Part shown: positions 23,211 to 37,279 of the stretch, piece by piece
Layout: every line of letters starts with the position of its first letter
How positions within the stretch are numbered: the first letter of the stretch is position 1
From: Serinus canaria
Lineage: Eukaryota; Chordata; Aves; Passeriformes; Fringillidae
Assembly (NCBI RefSeq): GCF_022539315.1
Contig: NC_066322.1
Span: 24,190,765 to 24,254,764, forward strand
Direction: 5' to 3'
DNA length: 64,000 nt
The notes under the pieces: generated by a model
The model's input: only the letters and a program-made list of their open reading frames with translations
The model's database searches: none
Told to the model about the DNA's origin: nothing
Program-made: the position numbers and the translations under genes

Positions 23211-23345
23211 AGAATCATGGAATGGTTTAGGATGGACAGGACCTTAAAGCCCTTCCAGCCACACCCTGCCACTGGCAGGGACACCTTCCCCTATCCCAGG
23301 TTCCTCCAAGCCTCATTCCAACCTGGCCTTGACCACTTCTAAGGA
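23211..23345 (-). mobile_element. CR1 LINE 3' end
   Basis: Reads AATCATGGAATGGTTTAGGA, GGACCTTAAAGCCCTTCCAG, ACACCTTCCCCTATCCCAGG, TCCAACCTGGCCTTG, the reverse complement of a CR1 terminus. Confidence 0.9.
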
Positions 23346-25221
23346 TGGGGCATAATTTTATGCCTTTGCCCTTCATGGAGATGTCCCTGTTTACCCAAAA
23401 TTACAATTTTATTTTCTCCTGGTCTTGTCTTCTGAGGGAGCTCAGGAAGAAAGCACTGTAGCTGTGCCCTTGTAATAAAGCCTTATTTAATCCTTGTAAA
23501 AGGATTGCAGCTGTAAATACAAAAATAGTGTCTTGTAATTGTGAGTAATAGTTACAGGAGAGAAGGAAACTAAAAGAAAAATATCCCTAAACAAACTGTA
23601 AAAGGCAAGATGCAGTCTACAAATGACAAAGCCAATAAATAAAACTTGCTTTCCAATATAAGAATCTTTGCTGCTAGTCAAGTAAGTAAACATGAGTAAT
23701 ATTTTTCTTAAACTATAAACATGTTCTAGGCACAGCTTTGCTGCTTTCCATCTGTGCAAATCCTGCTGAAAATGCTGTTTGTGTCAGGGTTTAGGAAAGC
23801 AGGTCAGCAGCAGGCTGCACGTCCTCAGTGGTCAGTGGGATATTGCTGGGAAGCATGGCATTTTGGGGACCCCTTGAGGGGCACAGGGGTGTTTGGCAGT
23901 GAGGTGTGCTTGCACATGTGGTCTGTGTCGAGCTCCCTGTGCGTGGGCACTCAGCTGGGATGTGCTCTGAGTGTTCCCTTGGCTCTTGGCAGGAGTGTTT
24001 GACCTTGAGCAGCCCTTCCCTCTCCCAAGGGTAATTTGAATTGTGCTTCTCTGCCCCTTTTTCCTGGTTCCCAGTTGCAAATTTCCCTCCCTGACTGCTG
24101 CTCTCCTCCCTCTCAAATGGCAAGTAATAGTCACAGACGTACATGGTACATGGGCAGCTTCTGAAGCAAGCAAGACAAGAGAAGGAGCAGCTATGGATTT
24201 AAATGTTCAGGCTCCTGAAAATTTGGGGGAATTGGGTAAAATAACATGGAACTGGAGAAGGCATCATTCCCCATGCCTAGGCAGTGAAATGGAGCGAGTC
24301 CTCCATTCTTTATCTACCCGTGGGAGGGCCAGCATCCCCCTGTGCCTGCAGCAGGGACAGGTTTCCAAGAGTCCTTGGTCATGGACACACTGAGGTTTGC
24401 AGGAGGCATTAGCAGCATTATGTAATCAAGATCAGTGCTGAGGCTGGGGTTCCAGCCCTTTGCCCAAGGCCCTGCAGCACTTCCATGATCTGCACCAGGG
24501 AGCAGCAGGTGTGGAGCACCTGCAGCTCCCCTTGCATCACGGGCAGTCAGATCCCTTACAGGAAAGTGGCTAAAGACAGGCTTAAGAGCCAACCTCCTTT
24601 GACTAATGTGTCATCCCAAGGTGCAAAGACAGGCTGATGGTGTGGCAAAATGGAAACATCCTGGGCTCACCTCAAGGAAAAAATGTGATGCATCATGGAG
24701 TGATCAGGTCACCGTGGCTGGGAAAAACCGTAATTTCAAAACACCAGGCCAGGACTTGATTTGCTAGGGAAGAGGTCACGTGATGGGAATAAAACATAAA
24801 GCAGGCTGGGCTGATGCAGGGAGCACGTCACTGGGACTGATGAGAGGGTTATGGGATTGGATTATTGCCTCTATCCGCTTTGGCAGAGTTATTCTGCTCT
24901 TTATTTGTGAGGTCGAAACATTTTAAATAGATGAGTCCGACGTTTCATTTATCCTTAAGGCTCTGCCAATTAGGAAATGCTTCATGTGACTACCCCTGTC
25001 TTCAATGTTGTGTTGGGCTGCAAGATCATAGGATTAAATAAATATCCCTTTCTCTTGCTCTTTGTATTAGTCTTTCAAAATTATGCACCAGGAATTATTC
25101 ATCTTTTCTGGATTGCACAGTTATTTCTGGATATCACTCCAAAACAGGAAATTAGCTCAATGCCTTCACAGCAGTCAGTGACAAGACAAGAGGGAATAGC
25201 TTCCCACTGCCAGAGAATAGC
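23346..25221. other. Gene-poor stretch
   Basis: No gene, RNA or nameable repeat seen. The overlapping open frames around 23.8-24.6 kb lie on both strands in a GC-rich patch and look like chance. Confidence 0.45.
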
Positions 25222-25462
25222 TTTAGATTGGATATTGGGGAGAAATTCTTCCCTGTGAGGGTGGTGAAGCCCTGGCACAGAGTGCCCAGGGCAGCTGTGG
25301 CTGCCCCTGGATCCCTGGCAGTGTCCAAGGCCAGGCTGGATGGGGTTTGGAGCAGTCTGGGATAGTGGAAGGTGTCCCTGCCCATGGCAGGGGGTGGCAC
25401 TGGATGGGCTTTGAGGTCCCTTCCATCCCAAGGCATTCCATGATTCTGTGGTTCTATGATTC
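25222..25462 (+). mobile_element. CR1 LINE 3' end
   Basis: Sense-strand CR1 terminus: TTAGATTGGATATTGGGGAG, GAGGGTGGTGAAGCCCTGGC, GTCCAAGGCCAGGCTGGATG, AAGGTGTCCCTGCCCATGGC, ending with repeated TGATTCTG/TATGATTC. It is one of the best preserved copies here. Confidence 0.95.
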
Positions 25463-27184
25463 ACTTCTACCAGAGCACCACAGTTTTCTCTGGAAAGGTA
25501 GAATGCAGATATCTTAAAAGAGGACTTGTTTTATTTTTTGAGGGAAAATTACAGTTGTCATAATTGTGGCAATAGTATTAGTATTGCCAGTAGTTGCCAT
25601 GTCAAATTTCATTTAGCACTAACCAAAAATTTTTATTTGGAAAAGCTGAATTTTGTAAATGAACTGGTGAATATCTTTTGGAGCTTGGGATTCCAATTTT
25701 GGGGCGTGTTACATTTGTTGGAGCAGCTTCATCTTTGTTACTATTGCGATGAATTAATCCTTTTTAAAAAATTAATCTGCCAGGAAACCTATAATTGATT
25801 TATCTTCTTTTTAAACAAACTTGTCTGTATCAAGCAAGGGGGAAGAGGAGGGTGGCTGGATCCTGAGAAAATGTCTATTTGAAGCAAGAGGGAACAGCCA
25901 ACGTTTTCAAATGCAGATTATTTAAGGGCATGAACCTCAATCCATGTTTAACCTCAATGCCTGGCCCGATCTGTCAGATGGATTGGACAGTTCACCACAG
26001 TGCTCTGGCAGTCTGGGCAGAGCTTTCAGTTGATATTTAAGTGTGTGTTTCTTTCTGAACTCCACGTTCACATTTGCTAAAGTTGGCACATCCTCGAGAG
26101 CCATGGTTGGAGTTTGTTGCTGCTGTGTGTAACAAAGTCATGGTGGATGGCAGAAGCCCAGGGGAGAGATTGTGCATATTTTTTCCCCAAGCTGAACAGA
26201 TGTTTGCAATGTGTATAATCCCTGAAATTTCTCAAAAATCTCTTGTGTCAGGGCTGTAACTGTGCAGTGACTGGAGACAGGCGCTTGGAGAGGTTGATGG
26301 CTGGTCTTTTATGGAAAAGGGAAGGAACTTGAATTTGTTGTGAGATTAAAGGTCTAGAAGTAGTTACACTCTGAGGACTTTGACCAACTCTACTGCTCCT
26401 TTCCACCAAAAACTGGAAGAAGCCTGTGAGGAGTCAACACTTGTGAAGCTGGAAGAACATCCACTGTCTTTTTCAGGATGGGTTTGACTAAGAGTGCCTC
26501 CTGAGGCTCTAGAAATGCAAAAAATTGCCCACAATAAACAATTAAGAATATATTTTTGGAATGATAATATTTATGTCTGGTGGGGTTTTTTCCTAGCCTT
26601 TTTTTTCTTTTCTCCTTAGATGGTTGATGTTCTTTTCAAATGTGCATTTGTATATATATAAATCAGTAGGAATACTTGCTTTTACTTTTTTACATAGCTA
26701 CACTTTGTTACCATCATTTGGAAAAAGCAGGCTTGGCTTAGCCACCAGGTTTCCTCTAAAGCAGGGTCTAAACAGTCATTATCTCAAACTTGAGAGCTAA
26801 GCAATTTTAAAAAAATGAAGTTCTTCACAAGAGTTTTCCTATTGATGTGTTTTTATTCCTGCCTTTCTCTGAGCATTAGCATCCATCCTCTGAGATGTGT
26901 GAGGATCCTACTTTCCCATCATTAAAATTTTAGATTATCTTGTAATTCTGACCCTCTCTCACTGAATTAGTGCCTTTCTCTGCAGCTGGGCCTCCTCTTT
27001 CCAGAGACAGTCCCTGTGTGAAGGGAGAAGAGTGAACCCTCTCCTGCTTTGGGCACTGGGCAAACACCCTTGACCAGGGATATTCATTGACTTTGTGGCA
27101 GTTGAATGAGATTTACACATCTTGTGGTGCTGATTTGGGTGTAAGGTCAGTCACAGCAGAGGAGTCACCTTGCTATGGCAGGGA
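25463..27184. other. Gene-poor stretch
   Basis: AT-rich, no recognised gene or repeat. Confidence 0.45.
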
Positions 27185-27345
27185 AAGGACAGGTGACCTT
27201 GGGTGGTCAGGCAGTGGTGGAGACCCCATTCCTGAAGGGATTCAACAGTGGCTGCCCCTGGATGTGGCACTTGGGAATATGTTTTGGCCTTGGCAGTGGT
27301 GGGTAAAAGGTTGGATTTAATGATCTTGGAGATCTTTCCCAACCT
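27185..27345 (+). mobile_element. CR1 LINE fragment
   Basis: A CR1-type 3' region in sense, older and diverged: GTGGAGACCCCATTCCTGAA, GATGTGGCACTTGGGAATAT, AAAGGTTGGATTTAATGATC, CTTTCCCAACCTATATTCTG. Confidence 0.8.
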
Positions 27346-28039
27346 ATATTCTGTTATTCAGCTTGTGCTCTCAAGAATTTCTCGTGTTTTCCAGCCTGCT
27401 CCCTTGGAACTCTTCCTATAGGACTGGCAGAGCTGAGCAGTAGTGCTGGCTTGTGACTGCCAGGTGCTTCCTCTTCCTCCATTCCCTTTTTTATTCTTCT
27501 GCTAAAGCATCCTGAGTGCATGTCCACATCTTGGAAGACCTGACAGAATAATTTCCTCACTTCTCTTTAATGGGTTGATCCAGAGGTAAAAGTGATCTAT
27601 CTGTATTTGTCAAAGGCAGTGGAGATGCTGTCAGGAGGATGCTGCCAGTCTGGTGTTGGGTTCAGTAAACACAAAAGGAAAAAAAAAAAATCCTCTATTG
27701 GGCTGTAAAGCTGTGGTCAGCTGGATGTGGTTTTGGTTTGGTTTTTTTTTTTTTTTAACTTGACCATTTGCCAAAAAATGGAGTTACCATGTAATTGATC
27801 AAATGATGGTTGCCCAGGTCCTGAGCCAACCAGCTTCGAATACCAGAACTAACATTGTGCCCACTGAATGATCCTGACATCCCTGTGGCAACTATGACTG
27901 CATGAAGTCAGTGATAATAGGAATGTATTCCTCTTATTACCTTTATTAATCAGAAGATGGAAGCCAAAGCAGACAGGATTGTGTGACCACTGAAAGGCCT
28001 GGAGTGTTTACATCAGGTCTGTAACTCCCCTGTATCCCA

Positions 28040-28230
28040 GAATCATGTCCTGGCTGGGGTTAGAAGGGACCTGGAGATCATCCAGTCCAGCCCTCTGTTA
28101 GAGCAGATGGATCTTACCCAGGTGGGTTTGGATATCTCCAGAGGAGGAGACTGCACAGCCTCTCTGGGCAGCCTGTTTCAGTGCTCAGTCACTCTCACAG
28201 AAAAGTTTATCCCTTTCCTGCAGAGAGCTT
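28040..28230 (-). mobile_element. CR1 LINE fragment
   Basis: Reverse-complement CR1: AGAATCATGTCCTGGCTGGG, AGAAGGGACCTGGAGATCAT, CAGTCCAGCCCTCTGTTAGA, then CTGGGCAGCCTGTTTCAGTG. Confidence 0.85.
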
Positions 28231-30063
28231 TCATACCATTCATGTCATTCCAGGGGATTCATGTTTTCCCTTGCATCCTGTGATTGACTTGTGATTATAA
28301 TTGGTGAGATTTCATCAGCTAATATGCAAATATCTTTACATGTGGCTTGTAAAACTGCACAAAATTAGAATTAATATGATTCCTTTTCTAACCCAAGAGA
28401 GGCAAGCTGGGGTTGCAGTTATGCAGCAGCTGAGGCATGTACATGCATTTCTCTGAGCATGTAAATAAATGTCATGATTTGAAGCACAGGCTGATGGCTT
28501 AAAACACACATGTTCCCTCTCCTGCTCCAAGACACAGCTCAGATAAACAGCAGAGCAAATCCTTTCCCAGGGACTTGCTTTTATTTATGTAGAAACTCTG
28601 TGCACACTTGGTTGGTTCTGAGACTTCTGCACAGGGACTGCCATGGCTCTATGCAAAAATTAATTGTAAATATTTTTGCCTTCTCTGTGCTCAGGCTATA
28701 GTTGTGTCACCTCCTGAGAAGCCATCTGACAGTATTCTTTGAGGCTTCTGACATTCACTGAGTGCAAGAGCATCAGCAGCAAAGCATGTTGTAACAAGCA
28801 GGAGGAGAGATTAGGAGAGGAAAAGAAGGAAATGGGAAAATAAAGGAAACAGAATGATCTGGCTGGAAAAGACCTTGCTGTAAACCCCTCTGAATCATTT
28901 CATTCACTTCATGTGTGCACAGCAGCATCCCAATGCCAATTTACCCCTCCCAGGGAGGGGATTTGGAGCTGAGCCCAGGGGCAGCATTCTGATTGCCCAG
29001 CTGCTGGTTGGCTCCTGCCAACCCAAGGAATGACACTATCACTGAAACTGCAGCTGTAGGAGAGGGAAAAGTGCCCCAATTCCTTGGGTTCCTGTGACAA
29101 CCTTGAGGGTGAATGGGAAATATGCTCAGCAGAGGTGCCTGAGCATGGTGTTCCTGATTTAGTTCCCCTCTGCAGCAGCCCAGAGCAGCCCCAGCTCTGC
29201 TGCCCCTGGTAAGATAAGCCAGGTGCTGACCCCTTCTGTTGGCAGCAGGTGGCCATGGGATCAGCAGGAGTCAGGACAAGAGACACTGGAGGTGTTCTCA
29301 TGGTGGGTTTTCTCCTCTCTGCACGTTTGTTCCTGGAGCAGGATGTGATGTTTGGTTAAGCCCAAGCCTGACTCCAGCTGTAAAGGCTGTGACAGATGTG
29401 GGAAGTGGATGGAGGTGCAGCCCTAGCAGTGTGCTGTGCTTGGGAAAGGAGAGGAATTCCCTGAGCATTAGAAGTAATGAAATATGATTTTTTTTTTCCC
29501 CCTAGGATTCATTTTCAAATGATTTTGGCACCTAAAAGCTTTTTTGCTGTGGCTTCAGCACTAAATGGGGCTCTATTTGTGGATTCTCTGGGGCTAAGGA
29601 ATAAGAAGTGAATGCAAGTGAGAGAATTCCCTCTCCCTTTGGGAGCATGAGACCCAGATAGAAGCCCAAAGAGTATCATACATCAGAGAAAAAACATGTT
29701 TTTTCAGATTGCCATGATATCAGAGATTTGGATTTACTTGCTAAATAACTGTTGCAGCATTAGCTGTCCCAATGGAACAGCTCAACTATGAATCAGTTTG
29801 TGAGAGCTTCATTTATTGATGTGTTCCAACAAGGTCTCTTAAAAAAAAATCAAATCACAATTCATTTAACTATTTAACAGCACCAGATTAGGCTATATAG
29901 CAGCAAATCTATATTAATCCCTTTACTTTAAACATTGTAGGAGAGTCTTGGGTGATGCATCAGTATTCATACTGAACAGAAAGATGTAATCAAATTTTAA
30001 AGTCCTAAAATAATTGTTACTCTGCTTTAAATAAACAGACACCTTCTAAAATTAATTAAGTAA

Positions 30064-30170
30064 TGGAATCATAGAATGGCTTGGGTTGGAAGGAATGCTG
30101 AAGGTTATCTTGGCCCCCTGGCATGGGCAGAGACACCTTCCACTGGTCCCCTAAGGCAGATGTGGATAAA
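30064..30170 (-). mobile_element. CR1 LINE 3' end
   Basis: GAATCATAGAATGGCTTGGG, TTGGAAGGAATGCTGAAGGT, GCATGGGCAGAGACACCTTC. The reverse complement of a CR1 terminus, shortened after about 100 bp. Confidence 0.88.
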
Positions 30171-33100
30171 CACATTCTGCTGTGAGGTTTGCCATGGGCT
30201 GTGGGTGACTGATATTGCTGAGACAACTTGGTTCAGTGGCCTGAAACCCTTTTTGGATGAGCTATAGAATTTGACTCATCTTGAGAGGATGCAGGCATGG
30301 ATAAGAGGGACCAAAATTCGCTCTCCTTGGTGGAGATGGTCCCTGGAAGGGAAGGGCTGGAGGTGGCTGTGGTATGGGTGCTGAGGAAGTCCCCAGGGTC
30401 TGAAGGCACTATGTTTAGATCCCACACCATCCATGTCTGGCTTGTTTCCTCCTCTGGCAGGGCCTGACTTCTCCTAACCCTTTCTGAGCACTTACTTCAT
30501 CCTGTTTGGCTTAAGGCTTAGCCTAGCTACTTTTAGCTGGGCTGTATTTCCAAATGCGCCTCTTGACTGTGACCAGATGTGGAGCGTCACAATAAATAAA
30601 CCTGGGCACATCCCGTGTGGAAGGGGGCAAAGGTGAGCAGCTGGCAGGTGCTGCTGCCTGGGATCTGAGGACAGAACTGAGGCCTCCCCAAGGCTGGCTG
30701 TGTGTGACATTGAGTGTTCACAGGACCCACCTCTAAACCAGTGCCCAACAGTGACCCTGGACCTGGAGTTAACTTAGAGCTGCCAGGGAAGGTGGTTCAT
30801 CACTGTGTGCTTGCAGAGAGGTGAGGTCCAAGGATTTACCTAATAACTTCCTTTAAAACACCCTCCATTTGCTTTAAGGCCTTCCTTATGGGATCACTGC
30901 GCTGTCACTGCTTCAATCCTGGACAGCATCCCTGCTCCCAGCAGGAATGGGAATCAATGGGATAGCCAAGAATGGGATAGCCAAGAATGGCTCCTTCTGC
31001 TGGAGGGAGCTGTTTTCATGGGATCCCATCAATTCAGGAGGACAGGAATGAGCACCCTGGTTGTTTTATTTGCTACTTTGTGCCAGAATGGCTATCCTTT
31101 ATTATAACATGTTTTCATCTCAAATTGGAGTAAAGTCTTTACTTCCATTTAAAGCAACTCTGTAAAGTATTGCACAAATGGAATAATTCAAGAATGTTTT
31201 AATTATGTCACATCCTGCATGATTTGCACTGCAAAAATGGCAAGGATATGCAAATAGAAACAGATGTCATTTCCAGATGCCATTTGAATGCATTCCTTTA
31301 ATGTTTTCAAAACAAAGAGATTGCTTTTGTGGAAGATCAGCTCAGTCTGCAGGAATCACTGCTCCTTCCATCCCTTCATCTAATAGAATGCAGCAAGAAA
31401 AACTATATGGTATTTGCTCACTGCAATTTCCTGAATTTTTCTTATTTGTCTGATCTCTGGCTGATAGATGGGAAAGGGTTCTGGGTCATCAAAAAAGAGT
31501 TCCTTGCTTCGGCTGGCAAATCTATGGAGCTATTTGTCAGGCTCATCATTTTTTCTCTGCATGCTGTTGCCTTCATTTTCCATGTCTGTCCATATAAAAA
31601 TACCAATAAGTAATTGAAATGTTGAAGTTTAACTTAAACAAAAAAAATATTACATGAGGTGACATGAATTCACCAAGCCTTTCACTTGAAGTTGGAAGGG
31701 GTGGGGTTGTTCTGTTTTTTTTTCAGGAAGTGCAAATCCCATAATTTTGGCGAACTTTGCTCATACCTTGTGTTGGGGTAGACCCCATTTCTCACTTTGA
31801 TATCCTCATTCCAGTAAGCAGCAAAATAGGAATTTCTCTGGACTGGGGTGCTGACTGTGGTGATGCTCTACAGCTTTGCCTGGAATTCTGTAGGCACTGA
31901 GCATTAAAGGAAGGAGCTGTGGGATGCATTCTGCTCAACACAATAATATGTTGGTTTGTAGCATGTTCCAGGTTACATTTAAATCCATGGAATGTTCCTT
32001 TGTGTTTGGGCTGAGGCTGAAGGCTGTGCTCATTCAAGCAGTTCAGAATGAAGGGTGTAATTCAGTCTCACTGTGGCTGGCCATGTGCCTAGAGTGAGCC
32101 TCTTAGGGAGTTTAAGATGGGATAGTGCTGAAAGCTGGTTACCAGAGTCTTCAGCTGAGTTCCCCATGTTCTTTGGCCACCTTACACACACCAAATCTCA
32201 GGGGCAAGCTGAGTTTCTTACCTCTCCCTGCTCACCAATGCCTGACTAAGTGGGCAGTACAGTCTCTGGAGGGTTTTCTGTCCTCAGGGGCCTCGTGGGG
32301 TTAATCTGGTGTCATACCACAGGCTATGTGAAAGAACAGAATAGGTCTAAAAGATGGGATGGGAAGCTAAGGGTGATGTGGATTTTACTAAGTTCTTGTA
32401 GTTCTACATTTAAGATTCTTCTGCAGTTGCAGAGCTGGTGCTGAGTGAGAGTCACAGCCTCCCAGAGCTGCAGGTAGTTGCCCCACTGAGCTGCCTAATC
32501 CTGGAACCCAGTGCAATATTTATGGAGAATTATTTCTCTTCTGACTGCATTGTTCAGGCTCTGTTTTTTTCTTTGGAGGGCTGGAAGGGGGCAGGAAATG
32601 CCCTTTGGTGCCGTGATTCACCCAAGAAAAACCTTTGGTGTTGAGCTGAGGGTATGACCATGAGTATTTTGAAGGTGTGAAATTCTTGTAGGGTTTTTGA
32701 ACTTTGTAAATGAGGAGTATGGGAACCCTGTGATGGCTTTGAGACCCACTGCTGCTAGAGAGAAATTCCCCTTATCACTGGAAACCAGCGTTTTAACATC
32801 CTGCTGTATAGCAATCATCTTTAATTCTGTTATTTGCTCTCAAGCTGTATTATTTTGGTGATTATCTGTCATGCCCTAATGCATTTCCCCATCTTTTAGC
32901 TGTGCTGTGATTATAATTGCTAGGATTAGACTTTTATATTTATGACAAAGATCAGCTTAAAATCCCACCCTGAAACAGGATGAAGCACTTCCATATAATT
33001 CTAGCAATCTGGTACAGATCAGCTGCAGAAGAAATTGTTAGGTTGAAATTATTCCCTCCTGTCAAAAAGATGCCAAATACTTTCAGGAAACATGGAAAGC

Positions 33101-34917
33101 CATTGATTGTGCAGATGATACTGTTTGTGTAAGGGGGTGGAAGTTAAAATCCAAGGTGTAATTTTGCCCCAAGGTTTCTTGACCTCTCAGACCTGTCCTA
33201 TTAAAAACATGCTCATTTTCTGGGGATCTCAGTTATCCAAAGCAATCTCTCAGGGCCAAAAAATTGGGTTTTTCTCCATCTTTTTATGTAATGCATCATT
33301 TACACCTACAGTTACATACCTGTCACCTGCCTAAAACTAGTTCTGTCACAGCAACTACAGAGGGAATTGTCTTGTCTAGGGTACATTTGGGTTATTATTG
33401 TTCCACACCAATGTTTGTGCTCACCATAACATGCTTTTGCAAGAAAATGATTCTTGCAAATCCAGGCTGAGATTAGATTCCTGGAGAAGAAGGATTCATT
33501 CTAAAGTTAGCATTTAGAGTCCCTTGGAAGCTCCAAAATGGGCCCAGGCATGAACATATTCTGGAGATTCTCCCAGAGATTTGTCCTTCATTCACCCTTC
33601 CCCAGAGCACAGGACTCCATCCCAGCAGAGGCAGAAGGAATGGAGTCTTTACATTCTCTTGCAGACCCTTATATACAGGTTTGTATTCAAAGGTAGGTTA
33701 CAAAAGAGTAGAAATCCCATTTTTGAATCAAATCAATGCCAAAATCAAATAAAGAGAGACAGGATTCCACACAAGGAATATAAAAGCCTTGTTAAATTAG
33801 ATAGAGGTGTCACTTCCAATAGTCTGGGCACACACTGTCAGCAGGTCCAGGATCTGATTTCTGATATATTTCCATTTCCCCCAGATGACCCCAGCTGGAG
33901 TGAAGCAGCACTCACTGCCCATGCATTCATTTAAAGCACAAATAATGACAGCTCTGGCAGCTCCTTGTCCTCAGCCTAATGAAAGCAGCCTGCCAAATTC
34001 ACAGCAGGGAACCTGGCAGCACTTGTAGTGTCACCAGCCCCATTTCACCCAAGCTGCCAAACCTGAGGCTCTTCTGAGACCCATTACCCACATTTCTTTA
34101 TTAGAATATTTTATACATCACTAATACATCTTCAAAACAATATATTCCCCCCTACTGAAATCAAACTTGAAAGGCAAGGTTTAATCACACAAATCATGGT
34201 ACCTGAGAGGCTCAGTCACTCAGCTCTGCTGTTCCCAGGTGCTGACCAATGTCCTTGGAGTTTCCAGGAGAGGAGCTGGATTACAACTGACCACAGTGAG
34301 ACCTGGCCCCAGATTTACATCCCTCTGCAATGATGACCCTTGCAGAAATAGCTTTGGACAGGTAATAGGATTATCAGGAGGGAATTAGAAAATTCTGTTC
34401 ATTAGTTTGAGCCAATGAAGCTGCAGACTGGAGAGAGGTTTAAAGGATTTGGTGCATAAATATAATTGGGCAGGAAAAAAACAACTGTGCTCCAGGAGCC
34501 ATCACAGATGGCACCTTGCTATTGCAGAGTCAGGTGTATTAAAAATGATGGAAATGTACTGATGGATTATAGGAATGGTGTAAGAACCCATTAGTGGGTG
34601 CAGGAAAGCTGCCCTTACAATCATCATGGCCTTTTCACTTTTTCTGAGGCTCCAGTTTATTAAAAGGATACAAAATATTTACAGAAATGGTGCTTATATT
34701 TAAATAAATCACCCAGTTATACCCAGTTACTCATTAAGCACTGACAGGGCACAAACGAAAAAAGGGTGAGGAAGAATTTTGTTCTGTGGAAGACTATGAA
34801 TGTTTTATGTGGCATTAAGGGACATTAAATTCTAAGCAGTTTTAAAGGGAAGGCTTGCATTGAAATACCCATGTCTGTGGCTGTGACATGGAGTTGGATG
34901 TTCTGCAATCAAGAATA
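30171..34917. other. Gene-poor stretch
   Basis: No exon with splice support. A small direct duplication of AATGGGATAGCCAAG occurs near 30954-30985. The stretch 33.6-34.5 kb could include an old element I cannot name. Confidence 0.45.
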
Positions 34918-35175
34918 TCACAGATTCCCAAAATGGTTTGGGTCGGAAGGGACCTTACAGCCCATCCAGTGCCACCCTGTGCCACACCTTCCACTGTCCC
35001 AGCCGGCTCCAAGCCCCATCCTTGGACACTTGCAGGGATCCAGGGGCAGCCACAGCTTCTCTGGGCACCCTGTGCCAGGGCCTGCCCACCCTCACAGGGA
35101 ACGATTCCTTCCTAATATTAAATCTCTCCTTTTTTAGTTTAAAACCATTCCCCATGTCCTATCACTCCCTGTCTA
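34918..35175 (-). mobile_element. CR1 LINE fragment, 3' region
   Basis: CCAAAATGGTTTGGGTCGGA, AGGGACCTTACAGCCCATCC, CACTTGCAGGGATCCAGGGG, CCTGCCCACCCTCACAGGGA, then CATTCCCCATGTCCTATCAC. A long reverse-complement CR1 copy. Confidence 0.92.
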
Positions 35176-35796
35176 ACCAAAATCAGCAAACTTGAACCAG
35201 TTAAAAAAACTTATGTAGCCAACATCCTGCACAGGTGCAATCTTGAGGGTTATTGCTGCATTTGAATATTGAGCAAGAGTTGCAGGGTACCCAGAGCTTT
35301 TGGAATTGTGTCTCTGGAGGGGCTGCTGGAGTGGCTGGCTGGTGGCTTAGATTATCCAAGCTTTTGTCCTGATAACACTGAAAGCTCTCCAGAGGTCTGA
35401 GTACTTGTTAAGACCAGCCTTCATTAAGCCTCATCTTCCTGATGTCAGAAAGGCTGGGACAAGGCAAGCCCCTCCTTCCCTCCGTGGGGTAGGGTCAGGT
35501 TAGGGGACATCTTCACAACTGGATGTTATCAGGATGGTTATCAGCCTCTGTCCTTGGAGTATCTCAAACCCAGCTGATGATTCCTGGGCAGTCTGGTCTG
35601 GCTGGCCCTGCTTGAGCAGGGACTTGGACTGGAGCCTCAGCTTTAAAAAAACCTCCATAGTTCCAAGAAAGCAAAAATGGCAACAGATTCTTTTAAAATG
35701 ACACATTCCAGTTCAGTGACAATTTTTCCCAACTTCCAGCATTCATGTAAAATTTTGTGTACAGGTGTTCTTTGCCTGTTTGCCTGGTTTTGTTCC

Positions 35797-35890
35797 CTGT
35801 TTGGCCTGGTGGAAGGTGTCTCTATCCAAGGCAGGGAGCTGGAATGAGATGAGCTTTAAAGTCCCTTTCCAGCCCAATCCACTCTGGGAC
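35797..35890 (+). mobile_element. CR1 LINE fragment
   Basis: GGCCTGGTGGAAGGTGTCTC, GGAGCTGGAATGAGATGAGC, TTTAAAGTCCCTTTCCAGCC. The sense CR1 3' segment, without a clear tail. Confidence 0.8.
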
Positions 35891-37279
35891 TTCAGTGTCT
35901 CTCTTTGCCAAGAGTTATTTCCTACCTGACATGCACGAGCTGCCAGAGATTCCAGGTTCTTCACTCCTTTCACTTCCTCATGGACTACCTAAATGTCTTT
36001 TATGAGATAGTTGTTAATTTTTAATGGAAGGTCCCATTAAATTGAGAAGCTCACTTAGCTCACTTCCAAAGGGCAAACCAAGAAATTTCATTCTTTGTGA
36101 AAACATATAAAACATATAAAATCACAGAGTTGTGTAGGCAGAATTCAATTCAGTAGTGAAATAGCTGATGGAGCTTTTCCAGGGCCCCACAGTAGGACAC
36201 AGACAGGGGAGAGGGGCCAGGCAGGGAATTCCTAAGTATAAACTTGTCAACTTCCAGTTCTTTGGAGATTTAATCTGGGATTCTGTTGGAGACTGCTTTT
36301 TATTTGAGCAGGATATTGAATATCATGGTTTCTAAATGTTGAACCTTTTGCTTTGTTCTGTTTTGTCCATTTTTGCAACCTCAGACTGAGATGTTCTCTT
36401 ATTTTGGTGCAAGGCCTGGATATGATTTAACTCCACCACCCTCTAGGTTCTCCCTGCTGCAAATCACAGAAACATAAAAATAAACCCCATTAAATATTTT
36501 CAGTGTGCCTGTGGAGGAAACCTTTTAAACTAGCATCTCTGAAAAAGCTTTGTCAGGCCTAAAAATGACATTTTGAAACAATTTAGTCTTCTCCAGCTGG
36601 TAAGCTTTATTAAATTTTTAGGGTTTTCCTGTTTTTTTCTTTTTTCAAAAAATTATTTTTATTATATATTTTTCTTTCCTCCTTGCTTCTGGTGAGATAT
36701 CTCTTCTACAGCTTTAGGTTAAAACCCTTAATGCCCTTAATGTTTTTAATTTAGATTACATTTTCACTGCTAGTAACTGCGCTGTACATGCTACAATTTC
36801 AGACAAAATATCTGCCCAAAAAATTGATTACTGGTGTTATTTTGTGATAGCTTTATATCTAATGATGAAGAATTTGTACTTGCAGGAATATTACAAAATT
36901 ACAGTTGTTCATCACTGGCTCAAAAAGCCCCTTTGTTGCAAAAAGATGGATTAAATCTTGACACAGAAACTGATCCTAAACCAATTAGGAAAACTCCATT
37001 TGTTTGCATCCTTGTCATTAAGTTAAGGAAGATTAAAATGCAGAGCAGGAAGAGGTGCAGTGTGTTTCCCATACCCAATTTGTCACAGAGCTGCAGCATC
37101 CTGCCCTGTTGCAGGTCTGAGGCAGCACAAGGCTTAAAATTGTGGCCCATTTAGTTGCTTTTCTGCTGAAGAGGTCTGAGCAGGCTCCTGCTGTCAGGGA
37201 GAGACTGACACCTTTCCACTGCCCTGCTGAGTTTTTGCAGTTTGTGTCATAATTGGTGTGTTGGTTTTGCTCCTGCTGT